Made by a program: the position numbers and the translations under genes. Under the pieces are notes generated by a model, which worked only from the letters and a program-made list of their open reading frames with translations, was not told the origin of the DNA and did no database searches. A stretch of DNA of 64,000 bases from Vibrio penaeicida (GTDB lineage: Bacteria; Pseudomonadota; Gammaproteobacteria; Enterobacterales; Vibrionaceae), in assembly GCF_002933855.1 (NCBI RefSeq), contig NZ_BFAQ01000029.1, positions 1-64,000 of the forward strand. Reading direction: 5' to 3'. This document shows, piece by piece, positions 36,787 to 44,818 of the stretch (its first letter is position 1; every line of letters begins with the position of its first letter).

Positions 36787-37811
36787 TGAGAAAGTCAAAA
36801 TACGAACCAAGAACACCACTGCCAAAAGGCGAACGTCAGCGCACCTCTGCCATGATAGCTTCTTTGGCTGCAGAGGGAATGCCAACAGTTTCAGCACCAT
36901 TTGGTCATGCGTTAAACGAAATTGCCAAGCATAACGATAAAGTTGTTGGGTTAACCGCAGATCTATCGAAATACACTGATTTGCACGTTTTTGCGAAAGA
37001 AAATCCGGACCGCTTTTACCAAATGGGAATGGCTGAGCAAGTGATGATTTCAGCCGCCGCGGGGTTAGCGCGTGAAGGCTTTACGCCATTTGCTACTACC
37101 TATGCGGTATTTGCTTCTCGTAGAGCTTACGATTTCATTTGCATGGCAATTGCAGAAGAAGCACTCAATGTAAAAATTGTCTGTGCACTGCCGGGGTTGA
37201 CTACGGGGTATGGACCAAGTCACCAAGCAACGGAAGACATTGCCATATTCCGTGGGCTGCCGAATTTAACCATCGTCGATCCTTGTGATGCTACTGAAAT
37301 TACGCAAGCAACCCATGCTATATCCGAGCATCAAGGTCCTGTTTACATGCGCTTGTTGCGAGGGCATGTACCTGATGTTCTGAGTGAATACGGTTACCAA
37401 TTTAAGCTGGGTAAAGCGCAAACCATCGTCGATGGCTCTGATGTACTGTTTATTTCGACTGGCTTGATGACCATGCGTGTTTTGGAAGCGACGAAACAGC
37501 TTAAACAAGACAATGTGTCCTGCGCAGTTCTTCACGTCCCAACGATCAAACCTCTGGATGTTGAAGCCATTAAACGCGAAGCAAGTAAATCTGGTCGCTT
37601 AGTCGTGATTGCCGAGAATCACACGCAAGTGGGAGGGTTGGGTGAAGCTGTAATGAGAGAACTGATGTTAAATGGCATACATCCTCCATGCCGACAAATA
37701 GCGCTGCCTGATGCATTTCTCGATGCTGGTGCGCTTCCGACACTCCATGACCAATACGGTTTATCTGTGTCGAAAGTCGTATCTCAAGTTAAAGAATGGC
37801 TGGGAGAGTAA
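36786..37811 (+). CDS. transketolase, C-terminal (pyrimidine-binding) subunit
   Basis: Second half of the split transketolase, 341 residues, with the pyrimidine-binding domain (VVGLTADLSKYTDL and RFYQMGMAEQVMISAAAGLAREG, containing the catalytic Glu of the GMAEQ motif) and the C-terminal transketolase domain (RLVVIAENHTQVGGLGEAV). It starts inside the stop codon of the preceding subunit, ensuring equal synthesis. Confidence 0.88.
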   Translation: MRKSKYEPRTPLPKGERQRTSAMIASLAAEGMPTVSAPFGHALNEIAKHNDKVVGLTADLSKYTDLHVFAKENPDRFYQMGMAEQVMISAAAGLAREGFTPFATTYAVFASRRAYDFICMAIAEEALNVKIVCALPGLTTGYGPSHQATEDIAIFRGLPNLTIVDPCDATEITQATHAISEHQGPVYMRLLRGHVPDVLSEYGYQFKLGKAQTIVDGSDVLFISTGLMTMRVLEATKQLKQDNVSCAVLHVPTIKPLDVEAIKREASKSGRLVVIAENHTQVGGLGEAVMRELMLNGIHPPCRQIALPDAFLDAGALPTLHDQYGLSVSKVVSQVKEWLGE

Positions 37812-37813
37812 TA

Positions 37814-38746
37814 GTGAATGAGAAAAAAAATAGTAACGTACAAGTGTCGTTGATAGGGCTTGGTTCTATGGGGCTTGGCATGGCGCAAAATATGATGTCT
37901 TCCGGTTACTCATTGCGCGGCTTTGACATTTCCTCTGATGCTCTAGCGCGTTTTGGCACCCTCGGAGGAACACCTTGTGATTCAATTGCAAGTGCGGCTG
38001 AATATTGCGACTTACTGGTTTTGATGGTGGTGAATGCCAGCCAGGCAGAAGATGTTTTGTTTGCCCAAGGTGCAGCCAAACAAATGGCAAGAAATGGCGT
38101 TGTGATGCTGTGTTCTACGGTTTCTCCAACGGATGCGAGACAGTTGGCATCTAAGCTGGCGGCATACAACTTAGTTCTGCTGGATTCTCCCGTGTCAGGA
38201 GGGAAGGTCGGGGCAGAAGCGGGCACACTTACCGTGATGGCTTCCGGTTGCGAACACGCGTTTACCGTTGCTGGTGGAGTATTAGATGCGATCAGTAAAA
38301 AAGTTCACAACCTAGGTATCGACCCAGGTATGGCATCAACGTACAAAGTCGTTCATCAGCTTGCCGCTGGTGTGCACTTGGTGACCGCCGCAGAGCTTAT
38401 TGCGCTAGGAGCAAAAGCAGGGTGTGATGTGAATACGTTGTTTGAGATTGTTTCAACGTCTGCGGGCAATAGCTGGATGTTCAGCGACAGAGTTCCACAT
38501 ATGTTGAACGATGATTTCTCGCCGAGATCCATGGTCGATATCTTTGTTAAAGATCTGGATTTGGTGCTGCAAACAGGTAAAGAATTGAGTGCAGCATTGC
38601 CTTTGAGCTCGGCGGCGCATCAAATGCTGGTGGCTGCTTCAGGGATGGGTTTTGGCAAACTTGATGATTCTGCGGTTGTTAAGGTGTATGAAGCCATGTT
38701 GGCGCATCAACTCTCCGGGAGTGTAGATCCTGAGGAGTCAAAATGA
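37814..38746 (+). CDS. beta-hydroxyacid dehydrogenase (HIBADH / L-threonate dehydrogenase-like)
   Basis: NAD(P)-dependent oxidation or reduction of a beta-hydroxy acid. GLGSMGLGMAQNM is the dinucleotide loop; DSPVSGGKVGAEAGTL is the substrate-binding motif, and K in YKVVHQLAAG is the expected catalytic lysine. The GVHLVTAAELIALG segment recalls LtnD and tartronate-semialdehyde reductases. GTG 37814 follows GGGAGAG; an ATG at 37796 would overlap the previous gene. It overlaps the next gene by four bases. Confidence 0.83.
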   Translation: MNEKKNSNVQVSLIGLGSMGLGMAQNMMSSGYSLRGFDISSDALARFGTLGGTPCDSIASAAEYCDLLVLMVVNASQAEDVLFAQGAAKQMARNGVVMLCSTVSPTDARQLASKLAAYNLVLLDSPVSGGKVGAEAGTLTVMASGCEHAFTVAGGVLDAISKKVHNLGIDPGMASTYKVVHQLAAGVHLVTAAELIALGAKAGCDVNTLFEIVSTSAGNSWMFSDRVPHMLNDDFSPRSMVDIFVKDLDLVLQTGKELSAALPLSSAAHQMLVAASGMGFGKLDDSAVVKVYEAMLAHQLSGSVDPEESK

Positions 38747-39699
38747 AGCGCATCGTCTTTTTAGATCGGGACACAATAGCCCCCAATATTGAACGGGCAA
38801 AACCTGATTTTCCTCATCATTGGGTCGAGTACCCTAAAACATCGACAGATCAAGTGGTTGAACGTATCGGTGATGCTGAGATTGTCGTTACAAACAAAGT
38901 GCCTATCCGAGCGAAAGACATTGAATGTTTGCCCAATCTGAAAATGATAGCCGTAGCGGCAACAGGTTATGACGTTATTGATATTGAAGCGTGTCATAAA
39001 AGCAATATCGTCGTATCGAATGTACGAGGCTATGCGGTGAACACCGTACCTGAACACACTTTTTCATTGATACTTGCCTTGCGTCGAAATTTAGTAGGTT
39101 ATCGTCAAGATGTGATCAATGGAGAATGGCAAAAAAGCGGTCAGTTCTGTTTTTTCAATCATGACATTCAAGATCTGGCTGGATCGCGACTGGGGGTGAT
39201 TGGGTCCGGTGCTATTGGACAAGCTGTCGCCAATATTGGACGAGCATTTGGTATGGAAGTGGTTTTTTCAGAACGAAAAAATGCTTCTGAATGTCGGAAA
39301 GGTTATGTGTCTTTTGATGATGTGTTGGCAACATCCGATGTGGTGTCTTTACATTCTCCATTAACCTCCGCTACCCGAAATATGATCGATGAGCCTGAAT
39401 TGCATCGTATGAAAACTAGTGCAATTTTGATCAATGCGTCTCGCGGTGGTCTCGTCAACGAGCGAGCGTTAGTCAATGCGATTCAAGGTAAGAGCATTGC
39501 AGCAGCTGGGTTTGATGTTTTGACAAAAGAACCACCTGAAAACACCAATCCTTTGTTTGAGATCGCCGATATGCCGAACGTTATTCTCACCCCACATACC
39601 GCTTGGGCATCTCAATCGGCAATACAAGAAGTGTGGCGTCAGGTGATTGAAAACATAGAAAGTTTCAATCTAGGTCGCAAAACAGGCAATGAGCTTTAG
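38743..39699 (+). CDS. D-2-hydroxyacid dehydrogenase (glycerate/hydroxypyruvate reductase-like)
   Basis: NAD-dependent dehydrogenase of the D-2-hydroxyacid family. 318 residues with GVIGSGAIGQAVA (NAD loop), catalytic Arg in NASRGGLVNE, Glu in TKEPPENTNPL and His in LTPHTAWAS. Starts in the ATGA overlap with the preceding gene. Glycerate/hydroxypyruvate is a plausible substrate given the transketolase context, since hydroxypyruvate is a transketolase donor. Confidence 0.85.
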   Translation: MKRIVFLDRDTIAPNIERAKPDFPHHWVEYPKTSTDQVVERIGDAEIVVTNKVPIRAKDIECLPNLKMIAVAATGYDVIDIEACHKSNIVVSNVRGYAVNTVPEHTFSLILALRRNLVGYRQDVINGEWQKSGQFCFFNHDIQDLAGSRLGVIGSGAIGQAVANIGRAFGMEVVFSERKNASECRKGYVSFDDVLATSDVVSLHSPLTSATRNMIDEPELHRMKTSAILINASRGGLVNERALVNAIQGKSIAAAGFDVLTKEPPENTNPLFEIADMPNVILTPHTAWASQSAIQEVWRQVIENIESFNLGRKTGNEL

Positions 39700-39734
39700 C
39701 ATTGTTTGTGCTGAACGCCATGTTTGTCACTGCG

Positions 39735-40691
39735 TTACCGTGGCATAAAGGGTGTTGAATGAGATACGGAAAGGGAGGCCAATAGCGCTTCCTTTTCTTT
39801 TTCATGTTGATTTGCTTCCGTTTCTATCCACGCTACGAAGCGCTTTACAGAGGGGTGGTTGAGGTAGCGGACAGGGCAAATTAACCAGTAAGTTTCAAAA
39901 TCTAATGTACCGAGTTCGGGGAAAAGAGGGACCAAGGTTCCCGATTCTAATTCATTCATGGCTAAGGTGGCCGTTTCTAGTACCACGCCAAGTCCATCCT
40001 TGGCAGCTTGCAGAGACATAGATGAACGATCGAATCTGAGCCCATGTGCGTCGTCTACCCCAGTTATAGCTTGAGCAGTCAGCCAATGACGCCAAGTCAC
40101 TTCGGCCTTAACGGTGTGAATGAGTTGGTTACCTGAAAGTACATCTACGATGGGCTGATCTTGATGATGCTGAGCGAATTCAGGGCTGCAAAGAGGCAAG
40201 ACTTTATCGGTAATCAAAGACTGGCTATAAAGGGTTGGAGGAGGCATAACGCCATAGCGAATCTCCAAATCAACCTTTTCCTTATCAAAATCCGTTAGCT
40301 CTGAAGTCGCATCGATATGTAGGTCAATATCGGGATGTTGTTGAACGTAATGTGACAGCCTTTTGCTGAGCCAGCGAACCCCAAAACTGGCTGAAACCCG
40401 AATCATTAATCGTTGGTATTCTCGCTGGTTTGTTAGACGAATTTGCGCGTCCTTTATCATTGAAATTGATCCCGAAGCGGCTTGATAAAAACGCTCGCCT
40501 TGTTCGGTTAATATCAACCTTTTTTTAACCCGTCGAAATAGCATAACGCCCATTTGCTCTTCAAGAGTCTTTATCTGTTGGCTCACGGCTGACGGGGATA
40601 CCTGAAGCTCTTCGGCGGCTAGGTTCACCCGAGAGTGACGGGCGACGGCTTCAAAATACATCACCGCATTCATGTTGAGGTGTCTTGCCAT
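39735..40691 (-). CDS. LysR-family transcriptional regulator (GcvA-like)
   Basis: 318 residues with an N-terminal winged helix (LAAEELQVSPSAVSQQIKTLEEQ) and a periplasmic-binding-protein-like effector domain of the GcvA subgroup (RVSASFGVRWLSKRL). It sits between the enzyme operon and the divergent TRAP operon, so it likely controls both. A palindrome lies 13 bases upstream of its start. Confidence 0.88.
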   Translation of the reverse strand: MARHLNMNAVMYFEAVARHSRVNLAAEELQVSPSAVSQQIKTLEEQMGVMLFRRVKKRLILTEQGERFYQAASGSISMIKDAQIRLTNQREYQRLMIRVSASFGVRWLSKRLSHYVQQHPDIDLHIDATSELTDFDKEKVDLEIRYGVMPPPTLYSQSLITDKVLPLCSPEFAQHHQDQPIVDVLSGNQLIHTVKAEVTWRHWLTAQAITGVDDAHGLRFDRSSMSLQAAKDGLGVVLETATLAMNELESGTLVPLFPELGTLDFETYWLICPVRYLNHPSVKRFVAWIETEANQHEKEKEALLASLSVSHSTPFMPR

Positions 40692-40703
40692 ATCAATTCG
40701 CTT

Positions 40704-40718
40704 TTAAGAAATTCTTAA
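40704..40718. promoter_or_regulatory. perfect palindrome TTAAGAAATTCTTAA before the LysR gene
   Basis: A perfect 15-base dyad of the TTAA-N7-TTAA type just ahead of the LysR start. Candidate autoregulatory LysR site. Confidence 0.55.
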
Positions 40719-40746
40719 CTGATTCTGGATGAAAAACGTCATAATG

Positions 40747-40772
40747 TTAAGTATAAGTTAATATATAGTTAA
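40747..40772 (+). promoter_or_regulatory. tandem TTAA-N7-TTAA-N7-TTAA before the TRAP operon
   Basis: TTAA occurs at 40747, 40758 and 40769 with 7-base spacers, that is one helical turn apart. It lies about 110 bases upstream of dctP and probably forms the activation site for the LysR protein. Confidence 0.5.
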
Positions 40773-40881
40773 TTTATTACTGTTGATAAGGAATGGGTGC
40801 AGCGGTCTAATAAATCATGAAATATCGTTATATTTCTTGCCTCATAAAGAGCTCGTGGTACTCATAAATAAGGAAATTACT

Positions 40882-41865
40882 ATGAAATCCAAAATATTAG
40901 GACTTGCAATGGCTTGCAGCATCGCCGTAAGTGGTTATGTTCAAGCTGACGACATTGTTATTGGCACGAACGGTAAGCCGGGCAATCCCCGAGTCACCAG
41001 TGCGCAAATGTTTGGGGAATTGTTAACTCAGGAATCAAGCGGAAAATACAACGTTAAGGTCGCGCACTCTGCAACTTTGGGGGATGACAGACAAATGTTG
41101 AAATCCGTTCGTTTGGGGACCATGCACATTACGGTGAATTCAGACGGACCTGTTGCTGAGATTGTGCCTGAGCTGAGCGCATTTGGTTTGCCTTATTTGT
41201 TTTCTAGTTTGCCTCAGGCTTGGGAAGTGTTAGATGGCCCTATTGGTGAGCGCATTGCCGATAAATTAGAGAAAAAAGGCTACATTGTGTTGGCGTGGTG
41301 GGATAACGGTATTCGTAAAATTACGCATACCAAGAAAGCGATTAAGCACCCAGATGACATCAAAGGCATGAAAATTCGCACGCCACAAAGTCAAGTAACC
41401 ATTGATGCGTTTAAGGCACTAGGAGCAAACCCTGCGCCATTAGCGTTTTCTGAGCTGCCAGCAGCACTGCAATCGGGTGTGTTTGAAGGTCAGGAAAACC
41501 CACTGGCGAATATCTACTCTTCTAAATTGCATGAACTGACGCCATACATTGCGAAATCCAATCATAAATACGAAATGGCTCCTATTTTGGCGTCTAAAAA
41601 GTGGTGGGATAAATTGAGTTCAGGCGATAAGACCATGATTCAAAATGCCATGAATGCAGCGACTTGGTACAACCGAGGTACGTTCCTAATTGATGATGCA
41701 AGACTGGAACAAACACTTACCGCTGAAGGCGCTAAACTGAATGAAGTGGATACTCAAGCATTCAAAGACGCAACCAAAGGGGTGTATACCAAATGGGAAG
41801 AAAAAATTGGCGATATCGTACCTCAAATTCAGAAAGCTGCTGCCGATGCAGAGGTCAGTAAGTGA
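40882..41865 (+). CDS. TRAP transporter solute-binding protein (DctP)
   Basis: Periplasmic receptor of a sodium-driven TRAP uptake system for an organic acid or sugar acid. 327 residues with a signal peptide ending at VQA (about residue 22) and the DctP core, including IKGMKIRTPQSQVTIDAFKALGANPAP with the conserved Arg that binds a carboxylate (motif KIRTP). ATG 40882 follows AAGGAAAT. Its stop overlaps the start of the small membrane subunit. Confidence 0.9.
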   Translation: MKSKILGLAMACSIAVSGYVQADDIVIGTNGKPGNPRVTSAQMFGELLTQESSGKYNVKVAHSATLGDDRQMLKSVRLGTMHITVNSDGPVAEIVPELSAFGLPYLFSSLPQAWEVLDGPIGERIADKLEKKGYIVLAWWDNGIRKITHTKKAIKHPDDIKGMKIRTPQSQVTIDAFKALGANPAPLAFSELPAALQSGVFEGQENPLANIYSSKLHELTPYIAKSNHKYEMAPILASKKWWDKLSSGDKTMIQNAMNAATWYNRGTFLIDDARLEQTLTAEGAKLNEVDTQAFKDATKGVYTKWEEKIGDIVPQIQKAAADAEVSK

Positions 41866-42446
41866 AAGAGTCTGAAGTAAAGGCGCTATTAGTAGCGCCT
41901 CATTGTACGGGGTGGCTAAGCCCCGTTGTACAACCCTTGGATACACTCATTCGATACGCGTGTGCTGTTACTTTGTGGGTGTCCTTTTTAGTGATGCTGT
42001 TACCTACATTTTTTAATGCAGTTTTACGTTACACCACCGATTCGAGCTTGAGTTGGTCGGTGGAAATCATCCAATTGATTTTTCCGTGGTTCATTATGGC
42101 TGGAGCTGTTTTAGCCGCGCAGCACAGCCGACATATCGGTGTGTCATTTTTCTTATCTATTTGTTCTGAACGGATTGCAAAGTACATGACACTGTTCGTT
42201 CAGCAGTTGATATTAATTGGCTGTATCACGGTTTGTTACGTCTATTTGGGCTTTGGAGAATTCGAAGGTGGGATGGAATTTGCTGCCGGAGATGTCGCCT
42301 TTACCTCACTTGGCGTATCGCAATCATGGAGTTATTTAGCCCTTTTGGTTGGCTATATGCTGCTTGGTTTAACTGCGTTAACGACGTTTTATCGGATTTT
42401 GGTAGGGACATCACCTACTTCCGACGTTACTGCAGAAAAAATATAG
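41862..42446 (+). CDS. TRAP transporter small permease (DctQ)
   Basis: Inner-membrane protein of 194 residues with four hydrophobic helices and the family signature LSWSVEIIQLIFPWFIMAGAVLAAQH (core SWSVEIIQ). GTG start in a GTGA overlap with dctP. Couples to the large permease downstream. Confidence 0.87.
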   Translation: MKESEVKALLVAPHCTGWLSPVVQPLDTLIRYACAVTLWVSFLVMLLPTFFNAVLRYTTDSSLSWSVEIIQLIFPWFIMAGAVLAAQHSRHIGVSFFLSICSERIAKYMTLFVQQLILIGCITVCYVYLGFGEFEGGMEFAAGDVAFTSLGVSQSWSYLALLVGYMLLGLTALTTFYRILVGTSPTSDVTAEKI

Positions 42447-42529
42447 AAAATATCGCGTGTTACCCAATCAAACTGAATCTTAAATGTCAGTTTGTTGAGG
42501 CATAACCGCTTGCCATAAGGAAATGAATT

Positions 42530-43822
42530 ATGTCTTCAACAGCTGCGATAGCATTTGTCTTTTTATTGCTGCTGGCGACCCCTGTTGCCCACGCCCTGCT
42601 TCTCGCGAGTGGTTTTACCATGATGCTTGAAGAGCCATTGTATCTTTACGAAGCCATTCTAAATCTTTACCAACCAACGTCGAGCTTTCCTATGCTGGCC
42701 ATCCCATTTTTCATTTTGGCGGGGGATGTGATGATGTCTGGGCGTTTTGGTGAACACTTAATCAAGTTCTCTAAAATGCTAGTGGGTGGTATGAAAGGTG
42801 GGCTCGCTCAAGTCAGCGTGTTGGGATCGCTGTTCTTTGGTGGTGTGTCTGGAAGTGCGGTTGCAGATGCATCAGCGCTCGGTAATGCATTAATTCCTGT
42901 GCAGAAAAAGCAAGGGTATCCGCAGGGCTTTTCAGCGGCTGTTAACGCTTCATCATCAACTATTTCTGTGCTGATACCCCCTTCTATCCCTTTAATTTTA
43001 TATGGCCTGGTTACAGAGACATCAATTCCGAAGTTATTTCTGGCTGGAATTGTCCCTGGTGTCATGCTTACTGTTTTGATTTTTCTGATTTGTTTTACTG
43101 TTGCTCAGCTCAAAAACTTGCCGACTTCTCCTCTTGAAGAGGAAGGACAAAAGCTGCACATTGACGGCAAAGTGATACGGAATAAACACAATTGGTTTAA
43201 AGCTATTCCAGCACTGATGATGCCAATATGGGTGGTGATTTTGGCTCGTGGTGGGGTGGTGACACCGACAGAAATCAGTGTATTTGCCGTGGTGTATGCA
43301 TTAATTGTAGGTGCGTTTGTATATCGAGATTTAACGTTAGATGTGCTGATGCGTTGTGTACTCACAACTGGCATGATGACAGGGGTGATCATGTTGGTCA
43401 TCATGGGTTCGAGCGTGCTGCAATGGATCATGTCTTACGAAAGTGTTCCGGAAAACCTAGCCAATTGGATGCTAAGTACATTGCAATCTCCATGGGCAAT
43501 TATTCTCGGTATGAATCTACTCATGATCATCATCGGTACTTTCCTCGATTTACCCGCGGCGGTCTTACTATTGGCTCCCATCTTTATGACTGTAGCAGCG
43601 AAAATTGGGCTGGAGCCCGTGCAGCTTGGCGTTATGATGGTGGTGAACCTTGCCATCGGATTGTATACGCCCCCGGTGGGGACAACGTTGTTTGTCTCTG
43701 TAGCTATCGAGCGGGTTCCCATGGGGAAAGTCGTTGCTCACTTAGCGCCGTTTTACCTCGTCGCATTAGGCGTACTTGCACTGGTTAGCTTTGTACCTGA
43801 ATTGACCTCGTGGGTACTATAA
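42530..43822 (+). CDS. TRAP transporter large permease (DctM)
   Basis: Sodium-coupled translocator with about 12 membrane segments, 430 residues. Family motifs FPMLAIPFFILAGDVMMSG, FGGVSGSAVADASALG and LGVMMVVNLAIGLYTPPVGT are present. Preceded by AAGGAAATGAATT. Last gene of the TRAP operon; an 83-base gap to dctQ. Confidence 0.9.
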   Translation: MSSTAAIAFVFLLLLATPVAHALLLASGFTMMLEEPLYLYEAILNLYQPTSSFPMLAIPFFILAGDVMMSGRFGEHLIKFSKMLVGGMKGGLAQVSVLGSLFFGGVSGSAVADASALGNALIPVQKKQGYPQGFSAAVNASSSTISVLIPPSIPLILYGLVTETSIPKLFLAGIVPGVMLTVLIFLICFTVAQLKNLPTSPLEEEGQKLHIDGKVIRNKHNWFKAIPALMMPIWVVILARGGVVTPTEISVFAVVYALIVGAFVYRDLTLDVLMRCVLTTGMMTGVIMLVIMGSSVLQWIMSYESVPENLANWMLSTLQSPWAIILGMNLLMIIIGTFLDLPAAVLLLAPIFMTVAAKIGLEPVQLGVMMVVNLAIGLYTPPVGTTLFVSVAIERVPMGKVVAHLAPFYLVALGVLALVSFVPELTSWVL

Positions 43823-43905
43823 ATGATGTGCACCTTTCCTTCGTGACTGGTGCTCTTTTTTGTTACTATCGACCACCTCAATGAATAACTAATTGTGTCG
43901 ATGTC

Positions 43906-44298
43906 ATGAGTAACGCATCTTTTCTTCAAGAAATGCAGATCGATCAGTGGCAGGTTCTTCACCCTGAGCGTTTAGAAGGGGTGAATATCGCACCTATCTC
44001 ATTGCCAGAACACTGCCGAATGTTACTGATTTGCCCTAATGTTCCGACATCTGCCGAGCGCACCTTTCTCACAAAAGTGCTTGGCAGCTTCAAAGTGAGT
44101 ATTGATGATGCCTTTTTACTTGAGCCTCAGCAGTTGTCACAAGTTGATATTGCTAATGTTGAGTGGGTTTGGTTTTGTCAGTGTGAGCCTATCGAACTAG
44201 ACAGTGTGAAAACGTTACATTCGGAGTCACTCTCATTGATCGAATCGAATAAAGAGCACAAGCAAGCACTTTGGAAGCAAATAAAGTCCTATGAATAA
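43906..44298 (+). CDS. holD: DNA polymerase III psi subunit
   Basis: Links the clamp loader to single-stranded-DNA-binding protein through the chi subunit. The 130-residue protein starts with QEMQIDQWQVLHPERL and carries LLICPN, typical of HolD. It overlaps rimI by 8 bases, the standard holD-rimI pair of gammaproteobacteria. Confidence 0.87.
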   Translation: MSNASFLQEMQIDQWQVLHPERLEGVNIAPISLPEHCRMLLICPNVPTSAERTFLTKVLGSFKVSIDDAFLLEPQQLSQVDIANVEWVWFCQCEPIELDSVKTLHSESLSLIESNKEHKQALWKQIKSYE

Positions 44299-44737
44299 TG
44301 CAATTACGCCGCTGTCTGTTCAGCACTTAGATAGTGTGTGGGCGATTGAGCAGCAAGCGCACAGCCATCCATGGAAAGAATCGATGATAAGAGATCTTAA
44401 CTCTCGCGGAGCATGCCATTATGGGCTTCATATCGATGATGAGTTAGTGGGGTATTTTTACGCGCAGAACATTGTAGGAGAAGTGACGTTACTGAACATT
44501 GCTGTTTCTCCTTCTCATCAAGGAAAAGGGTATGGAAAGCAGTTGCTCCAAGGATTTATTGAAATCTGCACAGCCGCCAATGCCGAAAGTGCTTGGTTGG
44601 AAGTGAGAGAAAGTAATCAGAGTGCATTTGGGCTGTATGAATCTGAAGGATTCAATGAAGTCGACCGACGCATAGATTACTATCCGACGGCATCAGGGAA
44701 AGAAGATGCAATTATCATGAGCTATCTGTTTATGTAG
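44291..44737 (+). CDS. rimI: ribosomal protein S18-alanine N-acetyltransferase RimI
   Basis: GNAT enzyme that acetylates the N-terminus of S18. 148 residues with the acetyl-CoA motif SPSHQGKGYGKQLLQG and LEVRESNQSAFGLYESEGF, both characteristic. In V. cholerae the next genes are a c-di-GMP protein and prfC; here about 12 kb of extra DNA lies in between. Confidence 0.92.
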   Translation: MNNAITPLSVQHLDSVWAIEQQAHSHPWKESMIRDLNSRGACHYGLHIDDELVGYFYAQNIVGEVTLLNIAVSPSHQGKGYGKQLLQGFIEICTAANAESAWLEVRESNQSAFGLYESEGFNEVDRRIDYYPTASGKEDAIIMSYLFM

Positions 44738-44818
44738 CGTAAAGAAAGAGAAAACCCTTTCACCTTTATTCTCACGCCTTGAATTCATTCAAATGAAACC
44801 GCAAACAGCGTATAACCG

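Noticed and set aside
43228-43788. 186-codon plus-strand open frame inside dctM
   Set aside because: Alternative frame of a clear TRAP permease; composition rich in Cys, Arg and His is artefactual.
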